Shown here: positions 6,134 through 13,063 of the stretch, piece after piece
Layout: each line of letters opens with the position of its first letter
Position numbering within the stretch: the first letter of the stretch is position 1
Assembly: GCA_013153415.1 (NCBI GenBank)
Contig: JAADEO010000119.1
Coordinates: 1-14,630, forward strand
Origin: Deltaproteobacteria bacterium
GTDB lineage: Bacteria > Desulfobacterota > Anaeroferrophillalia > Anaeroferrophillales > Tharpellaceae
Length of the DNA: 14,630 nucleotides
Direction: 5' to 3'
Made by a program: the position numbers and the translations under genes
The notes under the pieces: generated by a model
Databases searched by the model: none
Seen by the model: only the letters and a program-made list of their open reading frames with translations
Told to the model about the DNA's origin: nothing

Positions 6134-6318
6134 CTATTCCGTAGCAGTCCAATCGAATGCGCCTTTTCGACTGACGGAATGCGACCGGTTCCACAAATCC
6201 CGCTACGCTACCATATTATCAAGACCGGCCTCTCACATCCCGGTTCTCTCCTAAGAACCGGCTGAACGCTTGCATCATATTTTCAAGCCGCTAACCCTGA
6301 ACTGGAATTATTAGGATA
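6134..6318 (+). other. Structured 5' leader upstream of the HDOD gene
   Basis: The gene-free divergent region 5886-6318 holds two promoters and this leader. Visible folds are: a 12-bp stem with a 2-nt bulge (ATTCCGT 6136-6142 and CAGTC 6145-6149 pairing with GACTG 6169-6173 and ACGGAAT 6174-6180); a perfect 8-bp hairpin CCGGTTCT/AGAACCGG (6240-6247 with 6254-6261); and GCTTG/CAAGC (6268-6272 with 6284-6288). CCGGTTC at 6185-6191 could compete for GAACCGG at 6255-6261. I do not recognise a known riboswitch, and the c-di-GMP aptamer core is not seen. Confidence 0.35.
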
Positions 6319-7632
6319 ATGCTGGCCTATATATTCGACCCCCAATCGGAATCAGCGACTGAGATCGCCAAGGTGGTAAAAGCAATCGGTCTGGAAACCA
6401 AGATTATCCACTCCCTGGCCGAACTCATTACTTCGCTGATGCAGGCTCCCCCCCGACTGATCATCAGCGAGGCCTTTATCCAGGGATACGATGATTTTAT
6501 TGTTCTGGAACATATAAAATCGGACCCTGGGCTACAGCGTATTCCGGTCATCATCGCCACCAGTCATGTCTCCAGGGAAAATATAATTCGCGCCCGCAAG
6601 CTGGGAGCCAGTGGTTTTATCGGCAAGCCCTTTGACAAGTCGGCCCTGGTCAAACAGATCAAGGTGGCCCTCAACATCCACGATCTCAAGGACGACCGCA
6701 GCCGCAAACCGCAACCGGCTTCCCAGGTCAAATCGGCCGGCCAGAAAAAGCTCTCCCTTTCGGCGATCAACAACGAACGCCTAAAAAGCCAGATCATGCA
6801 GAAGATCGAGGAGGTCCCCTCGCTGCCGACGATTGTCTATAAGGTCATGGAACTGGTCAACAGCGAGAAATCCGACGCCACCGATTTCGAAAAGATCATC
6901 GCCCAGGACCAAGCCCTGACCGCCCGCATGCTGCGCATGGCCAATTCCGCCTACTACTCGCTCTCCCGCAAGATTTCGACGATCAGCGAAGCGGTCGTCT
7001 ACCTGGGTTACAACACTATCCGCAGCCTGGTCCTGGGAGCTTCGACTTCCTCCCTGTTCAAACGCAGCCTGCCGGCTTATGGCTACAAGAAAGAGGGGCT
7101 CTGGCTCCATTCCAATATCGTCGCCAGCCTCTCCCGGAGGATTGCCATCGAAACCCATCTTACCAGCGAAGGGATTGAGAACTGCTACGTTTCCGGCCTT
7201 TTGCATGATATCGGCAAATTGATCCTGGGACCTTTCGCCGGCCAGCAGACCGAGAATTTCGCCCGGCTCGCAGCCGCCGGCCAGGAGCTCTCCCTGATCG
7301 AGAAGGAACTGCTCGGTTTTTCCCATGGCGATATCGGCCGCATCCTCCTGGAAAAATGGAAACTGCCCCGCAACCTGGTGGAAACCGTCTGGTATCACCA
7401 TACCCCGGAAGAGAGCACCTATGTGCCCAGGGAGACAATTTGCGTGGCCGTGGCCGACGCCATCAGCAACCAATTCGGCTTTGCTCTGGAAGAAGCGAAA
7501 ACCGTCTCCGATGACGACCCGCTCATTCGCCACCTCGAACGTCTCGGCCTCTCTCCCGAGTGGCCGCAGGAAAACGAAGAGGAGATTCGCCAGCTGGCCG
7601 ATGATGTGGCGACCATGTTGGATAATCTTTAG
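6319..7632 (+). CDS. Pseudo-receiver / HDOD domain signalling protein
   Basis: This 437-residue cytosolic protein has three parts. Residues 1-120 are a CheY-like receiver with the switch residue T81 (IIATS) and K103 (GKPF), but the phosphoacceptor position is E51 (IISEAF) instead of Asp, and only one acidic residue (D7) is left in the acidic pocket. Residues 121-155 are a charged linker. Residues 156-350 are an HDOD domain (VPSLPTIVYKVMELV; LTARMLRMANSAYYS; ISEAVVYLGYNTIRSLVLG) with an HD pair in LLHDIGK (H296, D297) and a later HGDIGRILLEKW. The last 85 residues are helical and acidic. HDOD proteins usually act as regulatory scaffolds in signalling and not as hydrolases. The AGGA is only 2 nt from the ATG, a poor arrangement, but an in-frame stop just upstream leaves no other start. 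It is followed 18 nt later by the GAF protein. Confidence 0.9.
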   Translation: MLAYIFDPQSESATEIAKVVKAIGLETKIIHSLAELITSLMQAPPRLIISEAFIQGYDDFIVLEHIKSDPGLQRIPVIIATSHVSRENIIRARKLGASGFIGKPFDKSALVKQIKVALNIHDLKDDRSRKPQPASQVKSAGQKKLSLSAINNERLKSQIMQKIEEVPSLPTIVYKVMELVNSEKSDATDFEKIIAQDQALTARMLRMANSAYYSLSRKISTISEAVVYLGYNTIRSLVLGASTSSLFKRSLPAYGYKKEGLWLHSNIVASLSRRIAIETHLTSEGIENCYVSGLLHDIGKLILGPFAGQQTENFARLAAAGQELSLIEKELLGFSHGDIGRILLEKWKLPRNLVETVWYHHTPEESTYVPRETICVAVADAISNQFGFALEEAKTVSDDDPLIRHLERLGLSPEWPQENEEEIRQLADDVATMLDNL

Positions 7633-7650
7633 AGTAAGGGGTATTTTCCG

Positions 7651-8646
7651 GTGATTCCGTTACAAGCAGATATGGTTCAAGCTATCCTGGCGATTCATCT
7701 GGCCATGGAAATGGAAGAGCTTTATGCCGCACTCGGGGAATATTTAAGCAAGATTTTCGATATCAACAAATTTTCCTGTTTCCTTTTCAACAACGATACC
7801 GGCTATTACAGTCTCGACTACTCCACCATCATCGAGGCCACCAGCTGGGATGAGATCATCTACCGGGAAGACGAAGCTCCGTTTGTCGGCCTTTTCGACC
7901 AGGAACCGCTCATCTTTCCCGCCTCCATGGTCTGGTTCGGTCGCAATTTCGAACTTTACTGGGCCCACAGACTGACGCACGAAAACGAGACCGCGGCCGC
8001 TATCGTTATTCATGAATTCCCGGAACAGATGGAAGATAATTCCATCATGATCACCTTCCTGCTGCGTCACTTCACCAGCGCCCTGATCCGCACCACCATC
8101 TACTGCGAAATGCGCCACCTCAAGGAGGAGCAGGCGGCCCAACTCGACCTGGTCAACGAGATGGGCAATATGGTCGGCAGCCGTAACCTGGAACCGATCC
8201 TGGCGGTTCTGATGGGCATGGCCTTGAAGATCATGCACGCCGAGGTCGGCTCCATCCTGCTGGTCAACGATGAGAACCAGCTGACAACCGAGATCGAGTG
8301 GGGGTTGAACGACGAGTGCCTGAGATCGATCTATTTCGAAAAGGATCAAACCCCCTACCTGGAAAAAATCAGCCGGAGCAAAGAGGTATTCATCGACCTT
8401 GACATCAAGCACAATCGCCAGTTGAAATTAAAGGATCAGCAGCACCAGGTCAATTCGATCATCTCGTTTCCCCTCTACACCCCCTACAATCATTACGGTC
8501 TGCTGAACGTGGTCAACATCGACCAGAACATGGGTATTGACGAACAGAAAATCGACACCTTAAACACTATTTCCAAACTGGCAGCGACCACCATCGAAAA
8601 CCATCAACTGCATAAAAAACTGGAAAAACTGGAAGCGAATTTCTAA
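7651..8646 (+). CDS. Dual-GAF-like signalling protein
   Basis: This is a 331-residue soluble protein. The C-terminal part (about 176-322) looks like a GAF domain: LEPILAVLMGMALKIMHAEVG leads into SILLVNDENQ, a turn with EIEWGLN, SIISFPLY (269-276), GLLNVVN (283-289) and a closing helix TLNTISKLAATTIEN. Residues 14-150 look like a divergent GAF- or PAS-size sensor domain (FSCFLFNN, then AAAIVIHEFPE), and 150-175 is a helical connector (MRHLKEEQAAQLDLVNEMGN). No kinase, GGDEF, EAL or DNA-binding domain is present, so it probably senses a ligand and acts through a partner. It is cotranscribed with the HDOD protein (18-nt gap). The GTG start at 7651 has AAGGGG nine nt upstream. The ligand is unknown. 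Confidence 0.75.
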   Translation: MIPLQADMVQAILAIHLAMEMEELYAALGEYLSKIFDINKFSCFLFNNDTGYYSLDYSTIIEATSWDEIIYREDEAPFVGLFDQEPLIFPASMVWFGRNFELYWAHRLTHENETAAAIVIHEFPEQMEDNSIMITFLLRHFTSALIRTTIYCEMRHLKEEQAAQLDLVNEMGNMVGSRNLEPILAVLMGMALKIMHAEVGSILLVNDENQLTTEIEWGLNDECLRSIYFEKDQTPYLEKISRSKEVFIDLDIKHNRQLKLKDQQHQVNSIISFPLYTPYNHYGLLNVVNIDQNMGIDEQKIDTLNTISKLAATTIENHQLHKKLEKLEANF

Positions 8647-8745
8647 AGGCGGGTAGTTTCCGGAAAGGTAACGGCAGACCAGGCCGCCGTCGCATCACCG
8701 AAGCGGACGATCGAATACCGGGTTTTCTGACAGACAGGTACGACT

Positions 8746-10659
8746 TCAGCCCTGCAACAGGATACGGGCCTCCCCTTTCCGGGCCGTGACTTTGCGCTGA
8801 TCGAGGTATTCGAACAGCGGAATGATGTATTTGCGGCTCAAGCCGATCCGGGCTTTGAATTCCTGAGTCGTCATCGATCCCTTCTCGCGAATGAAATCGA
8901 CCACTTCGGACCGCATTTTTTCATAATGCTCCGGGGTTATGTAGATCCCATCTCTGACCTTGAGCAGTTTACCCTCCTTGACCAGCATCACCAGTAAAGG
9001 CTTGATATCCTCCTCTTCGGCCTCGAGCTTCTCCGGCAAAGCACCGTAGTCGGGGAAATTCAGCCCGGCCGCCTGATAAAGCTCCACCAGGCGGGCTTTG
9101 AGTTTATCGACATCGACCGCCAGCCGGACCCGGTGGTCCGGAGTCCGGACCAGATCCCGATCGACCACCAGTTTGCCGCCCTTCACCAGTCTCTGCAAGA
9201 GAGCGTGGAAGAGTGGAGCCGACAACTCGAGCCGGGAACGCACCTCCTCCTTGGCCATCCCTTCCCGCAAAGGCTCCCGGCGATGGTAATCCAACACCAG
9301 GCCGATGACCTTGGCGGCCAGGGCCTCGAAAGTGTCGCCGGCGATAAATAACTGGCGTTCATTATCGAAACGGACCAGTTCCCGCCGAGCGAGAAGATCG
9401 GTCACGACCTTGTTGAGAGCTTTTTCGGAGAAATTGAGATAAGCCTTGAGCTCGGCCAGCGGCATTCCCTGAAAACCGCTCTGCTTGACCAGGATGGTAA
9501 CTACGGCGGAAGGGTCCCCCTCAGCCAATCGCTTCAAATCCGGTTCCAGCAACGGGTACTCTTTGAAACGGTGCTTGGCCGGACAGGGGTTGATCACCCG
9601 ACCGCCGCCGACGGTTTCCCGCCTGGCGAAACTACGTAACACCACCCGGTCGCCGTAAACCACGACCGCAGGCTTTTCGAGTCGCACCTGAACAAAGGCG
9701 CTGTTTCCCGGCTCCAACTCCATACCATTGAGAACCACGACCGTCCCCATCAGGGCAGCGGTACCACTGTGGATCAGCATCTTGCTGCGAGCCGGCAGCG
9801 GCGAACTGGCCGAAGCCAAATGGGTATAATGGAGGTCGAACATCGAAACGGGAATCACGGTATCGGGCCGAGCCAGAACCTCACCTCTTTCGATCTCCGA
9901 TTTCTCCAGTCCCTGGAGATTGATCGCGGCCCGTTCGCCGGCAAAAACCCTCTCCCGTTCCTCGCCGTAGGCCTGCAGACTGCGAACCCGGCTGCTGAGA
10001 CCGGACGGCGAGAGTATCACTCCCTCGCCCAGGCCCAGAGAACCGGAGATCACGGTACCGGTGACCACGGTACCGAACCCCTTGATAACGAACGCCCGGT
10101 CCACCGGCAGACGAAAAGCACCGGAATCGGGCCGTTCCTGGACCTCGGCCGCCAATTTTTCCAGAACTCCGAGCAGAACATCGATACCGGCTCCGGTCTG
10201 GGCCGAAACCGGAACTATCGGCGCATCCTCGAGAAAACTGTCCGCGACAAGATCTTTGATCTCCTCGGTAACCAGTTCGATCAACTCTTCATCGACCGTA
10301 TCGCATTTGCTGATCACCACCAGGCCCCGTTCGACTCCGAGCAGACGGCAGACATCGAAATGTTCCCGGGTCTGGGGCATCACCCCTTCATCGGCCGCGA
10401 CCAGCAGCATCACCAGATCGACACCGCCGGCCCCGGCAACCATATTCTTGATAAAACGCTCATGGCCGGGAACATCGATCACGCCAAGCAGTTGCCCTCC
10501 GGGCAGACGCAGGTGGGCGAATCCGAGCTCGATCGTGATACCCCGTTTCTTCTCTTCGGCCAAACGGTCGGTATCGGTTCCGGTCAGGGCTTTGACCAGG
10601 GTCGTCTTGCCGTGATCGACATGTCCGGCGGTTCCCAGGATGATATGTTTTTCAGACAT
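8746..10659 (-). CDS. selB: Selenocysteine-specific elongation factor SelB
   Basis: This 637-residue protein has the length of bacterial SelB. It carries translation-GTPase motifs in order: GHVDHGKT (12-19), [10 protein letters not shown] (39-48, the SelB form of the switch I motif), DVPGHE (62-67), SKCD (117-120) and SAQTG. These are followed by EF-Tu-like beta-barrel domains ([13 protein letters not shown]) and a C-terminal half of winged-helix repeats (to [19 protein letters not shown] near the end) that bind the SECIS hairpin. It delivers selenocysteinyl-tRNA to UGA codons, so this organism should make selenoproteins. Neither selA nor selC is in the window. The ATG at 10659 has little Shine-Dalgarno, but a stop closes the frame just upstream. 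A MITE-like repeat separates it from the aminotransferase operon, so it may have its own weak promoter (TTGTTA/TAATAT near 10690-10720). It converges on the GAF gene with 99 nt between, where I see no strong terminator. Confidence 0.96.
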   Translation of the reverse strand: MSEKHIILGTAGHVDHGKTTLVKALTGTDTDRLAEEKKRGITIELGFAHLRLPGGQLLGVIDVPGHERFIKNMVAGAGGVDLVMLLVAADEGVMPQTREHFDVCRLLGVERGLVVISKCDTVDEELIELVTEEIKDLVADSFLEDAPIVPVSAQTGAGIDVLLGVLEKLAAEVQERPDSGAFRLPVDRAFVIKGFGTVVTGTVISGSLGLGEGVILSPSGLSSRVRSLQAYGEERERVFAGERAAINLQGLEKSEIERGEVLARPDTVIPVSMFDLHYTHLASASSPLPARSKMLIHSGTAALMGTVVVLNGMELEPGNSAFVQVRLEKPAVVVYGDRVVLRSFARRETVGGGRVINPCPAKHRFKEYPLLEPDLKRLAEGDPSAVVTILVKQSGFQGMPLAELKAYLNFSEKALNKVVTDLLARRELVRFDNERQLFIAGDTFEALAAKVIGLVLDYHRREPLREGMAKEEVRSRLELSAPLFHALLQRLVKGGKLVVDRDLVRTPDHRVRLAVDVDKLKARLVELYQAAGLNFPDYGALPEKLEAEEEDIKPLLVMLVKEGKLLKVRDGIYITPEHYEKMRSEVVDFIREKGSMTTQEFKARIGLSRKYIIPLFEYLDQRKVTARKGEARILLQG

Positions 10660-10694
10660 CTTATAGAGTTTCGGATACTGTTTATGATGATATT

Positions 10695-10909
10695 ATGATT
10701 AATGAACTCGTAACAAATCGGATTTTCGTAAAAAACGGGATGGCAAAGTAAAAAGCTCCAGCTGCTAGGCGCCAAAAAGCTAAGGAATGAGGCGTACATA
10801 GAAGTACACCGCAGTGACGAAGACTTTTTGGGAATGCCCTGAGCGCAGCAAGGAAATGCCCTCGGGGTGCGACGCCGGTGGACTTTTTACGAAGCCATCA
10901 TGATTAATG
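10695..10909. repeat. MITE-like nested palindromic repeat with 10-bp flanking direct repeats
   Basis: The 10-bp sequence ATGATTAATG occurs at 10695-10704 and again at 10900-10909, like a target-site duplication. The 195 bp between have related, inverted ends: CTCGTAACAAATC just inside the left repeat and, read inward from the right end, TTCGTAAAAAGTC (10 of 13 identical). A second inverted pair is GATGGCAAAGTAAAAAG (10739-10755) against CTTTTTACGAAGCCATC (10883-10899), with 14 of 17 matching. Inside lie CCAAAAAG (10772-10779) with CTTTTTGG (10824-10831) and a GTAC hairpin (10794-10807). No gene is encoded. From memory, intergenic repeats with GTAAAAAG/CTTTTTAC ends occur in Desulfuromonadales genomes; I could not check this. 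Confidence 0.65.
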
Positions 10910-10926
10910 GGTCGGTCGCCCCCGGA

Positions 10927-12084
10927 TCAGAGCCGGGCCAGCTTTTCCGCGGCAGCTTCCAGGGTAGCAGCGGTTTTGCAGAAACAGAAGCGGACCATCC
11001 CCGGCTCCGGCGCACCGGGCGGCAGGAAACTCGAACCGGGCACCGAGGCCACCCCCTTCTCCCGCACCAGCCAGTGAGCGAATTCGAGATCGGAAAGCTC
11101 GCTCAACCCGGAAAATCCCGCCATGATGTAGTAGGCTCCGGCCGGAACATGACATTCGAAACCGGCTTTTTCCAGAACGCGCAATAAAAAATCCCGTTTC
11201 TGACGATAGTTCCGGGCCAGTTTCCGATAGTAATCCTGGTCGACCCTCATCATCTCGGCAGCCCCCTCCTGCAACGGGGCCGGAGCGCCGACGGTGAGAA
11301 AATCATGAACCTTGCGGATCGCCGCAGTGATTTCCGGACTGGCCAGGCAGTAACCGATACGCCAGCCGGTGACCGAATAGGTTTTGGAGATCCCGTTGAT
11401 GGTTATAGTCCGTTCCCCCATGCCCGGCAGCGTGGCCAGGGGGATGTGAACCGCTTCATCATAAATGATATGCTCATAGATCTCGTCAGTAATCGCTATG
11501 AGATCGTTCCTGATGCAGAATTCAGCGATGATCTCGAGTTCTTCACGGGAGAAAACTTTGCCGGTGGGATTGTGCGGAGTATTGACGATAATCGCCCGGG
11601 TCTTGTCACTGCAGACCGCTTCAAGATCAGCGGCGCTGAAACTCCAGTCCGGAGCCCGCAGCTCGACATACCGGGGAAGCGCATCGCAGAGTATCGCGTC
11701 GGGACCGTAATTTTCGTAGAAGGGGGCGAAGATCACCACCTCATCTCCGGGATTGACCACGGCCAGCAACGCCGCGATCATTGCCTCGGTGGCCCCACAG
11801 GTCACCGTGATTCCGGTTTCGGGATCGATCTCCATCCCGTAGAAAAACTTCATCTTGGCAGCAATGGCATCCCGCAACGCCGGAGCTCCCCAGGTTACGG
11901 CATACTGGTTGACATCATCCCTGATCGCCCGGCAGGCCGCCTCCTTGATCAGGTCGGGCGCGGGGAAATCGGGAAATCCCTGGCTCAGATTGATACCGCC
12001 GTATTGGTTGCAGAGCCGGGTCATCCCGCGGATAACCGATTCTCCGAAAAGCCCGGCCTTGATCGATTCCCTGTTTCCTGTCAC
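10927..12084 (-). CDS. Class I/II pyridoxal-phosphate aminotransferase
   Basis: This 385-residue fold-type I aminotransferase has INLSQGFPDFPAP near the N-terminus, NTPHNPTGKVFSREEL (Asn at 172 binds PLP), DEIYEH (D200, Y203), SKTYSVTGWRIGY with the PLP lysine K234 and R242, and a C-terminal MVRFCFC whose Arg (365) should bind the substrate carboxylate. The subgroup resembles aspartate, methionine or kynurenine-type aminotransferases; the amino-donor preference cannot be read from the sequence. The start is GTG at 12084, overlapping the TGA of tlyA (GTGA) with GGAGG ten nt upstream, which indicates translational coupling. A TTG at 12108 is in frame but lies inside tlyA without support. It is the last gene of the rng operon. 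No clear terminator precedes the repeat at 10909. Confidence 0.92.
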   Translation of the reverse strand: MTGNRESIKAGLFGESVIRGMTRLCNQYGGINLSQGFPDFPAPDLIKEAACRAIRDDVNQYAVTWGAPALRDAIAAKMKFFYGMEIDPETGITVTCGATEAMIAALLAVVNPGDEVVIFAPFYENYGPDAILCDALPRYVELRAPDWSFSAADLEAVCSDKTRAIIVNTPHNPTGKVFSREELEIIAEFCIRNDLIAITDEIYEHIIYDEAVHIPLATLPGMGERTITINGISKTYSVTGWRIGYCLASPEITAAIRKVHDFLTVGAPAPLQEGAAEMMRVDQDYYRKLARNYRQKRDFLLRVLEKAGFECHVPAGAYYIMAGFSGLSELSDLEFAHWLVREKGVASVPGSSFLPPGAPEPGMVRFCFCKTAATLEAAAEKLARL

Positions 12085-12833
12085 CCCGTTCCGTCCTCCC
12101 CCGTCCAAGTCAAATGCAGAAGATATTCGAGGTTGCCCTTCTGACCGGCGATCGGCGATGTAATACTCCCGTGCACCATGAATCCGTGCTCCCGGGCGAA
12201 AGCCGCGATCTTCTCCAGGGCCTGGCGGCGTTTGCCCTCGTCCCTGACGATACCGCCCTTGCCGACCTCTCCCTTACCAACCTCGAACTGGGGTTTGACC
12301 AGCGAGACAACCGGAGATCCGGGCTCAAGCAGCCGGCCGACAACCGGCAAAACCTTGGTCAGGGAGATGAAGGAAAGATCGATCACGGCGAGTTCGAGAG
12401 GATCGGCGAAATCGGCGGAGGTACAGTTGCGGATATTGGTCCGTTCCATGACCACCACCCGCTCATCACGCCGCAGAGACCAGGCCAGTTGCCCGTAACC
12501 GACATCGACAGCGTAGACTTTTCGCGCTCCCCTCTGCAGAAGACAGTCGCTGAAACCGCCGGTGGAAGCGCCGATATCAATCGCCACCCGGCCGGCGACC
12601 ACGACCGAAAAAGCGGCCAAAGCCGCCTCGAGTTTCAACCCGCCCCGGCCGACGAAAGGGATATCCTCCCCCTTGAGCCGGATCTCCGCATTCTCATCCA
12701 CCCTGGTGCCGGCTTTTTCGACCGGCTCTTCATTGCAGAGTACCTTGCCGGCCAGAATCAGGGCCCGGGCCCGCTCCCGTCCTGGAACCAGGCCACGTCT
12801 GACCAGCAGCAGATCGATGCGTTCACGCCCCAC
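12081..12833 (-). CDS. tlyA: TlyA family rRNA (cytidine-2'-O)-methyltransferase
   Basis: This 250-residue protein has an N-terminal S4 RNA-binding domain (about 3-60: RIDLLLVRRGLVPGRERARALI, cited as RIDLLL and GRERARALI) and an FtsJ/RrmJ methyltransferase domain with the SAM motif AIDIGASTGGF (84-94). The catalytic tetrad is visible at K67 (GGLKLEAAL), D152 (VIDLSF), K180 (LVKPQFE) and E236 (GNLEYLL), offset by two from the tetrad I recall for Mycobacterium TlyA. It would 2'-O-methylate ribosomal RNA cytidines; whether 23S only or both subunits is not decided. The name hemolysin A for this family is historical. The GTG start directly follows the TAA of the DUF1858 gene with no clear Shine-Dalgarno, so reinitiation is likely. 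Its stop overlaps the aminotransferase start. Confidence 0.93.
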   Translation of the reverse strand: MGRERIDLLLVRRGLVPGRERARALILAGKVLCNEEPVEKAGTRVDENAEIRLKGEDIPFVGRGGLKLEAALAAFSVVVAGRVAIDIGASTGGFSDCLLQRGARKVYAVDVGYGQLAWSLRRDERVVVMERTNIRNCTSADFADPLELAVIDLSFISLTKVLPVVGRLLEPGSPVVSLVKPQFEVGKGEVGKGGIVRDEGKRRQALEKIAAFAREHGFMVHGSITSPIAGQKGNLEYLLHLTWTGEDGTG

Positions 12834-13037
12834 TTATCGAGCCACAGCCTCGTTCATCGCCTTGAGCAGATCATCAAGTTCGATACCATGCGCCGCGGCT
12901 CCCTGTTCCACGGTCTCGAACATCGAGGCGGCACAGCCGAGACAGGCCATCCCTTTGGCAGCGAAGACCTCGGCCGCTTTCGGATACTTGGTCAACAGAT
13001 CGCGAATCGGCGTCTCGCCGGTAATCACATCACTCAT
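12834..13037 (-). CDS. DUF1858 domain protein with CxxC motif
   Basis: This 67-residue protein is essentially one DUF1858 domain: a short helix pair (IRDLLTKYPKAAEVFAAKG) followed by CLGC (C32, C35) and a C-terminal helix. DUF1858 proteins are often found near iron-sulfur or hybrid-cluster proteins and are thought to have a redox-active disulfide or a metal-binding role; the function is not established. GAGG lies 7 nt upstream of the ATG. It sits 26 nt downstream of rng and abuts tlyA, so it is part of an RNA-processing and translation operon, an unexpected setting for this family. Confidence 0.85.
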   Translation of the reverse strand: MSDVITGETPIRDLLTKYPKAAEVFAAKGMACLGCAASMFETVEQGAAAHGIELDDLLKAMNEAVAR

Positions 13038-13063
13038 TTTGGAACCTCGCTTACGAAAAGGAC

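Noticed and set aside
5886..6318. Small gene or known riboswitch in the divergent region
   Set aside because: No open frame with a ribosome-binding site was seen, and no recognised aptamer core. Only promoters, dyads and hairpins can be supported.
8647..8745. Terminator between the converging GAF and selB genes
   Set aside because: Only a 5-bp ACGGC/GCCGT stem with a 10-nt loop and a TTTCCGGAAA palindrome are present, with no T run on either strand.
9769..10698. Long plus-strand open frame opposite selB
   Set aside because: SelB motifs on the minus strand are unmistakable. The antisense translation is low-complexity and has no ribosome-binding site or known family.
10927..12108. Longer aminotransferase starting at TTG 12108
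   Set aside because: It would overlap tlyA by 28 nt with no ribosome-binding site. The GTG at 12084 overlaps the tlyA stop by 4 nt and has GGAGG at a good distance.
11305..12144. Plus-strand open frame opposite the aminotransferase and the end of tlyA
   Set aside because: It spans two coupled real genes on the other strand and shows no motif of its own.
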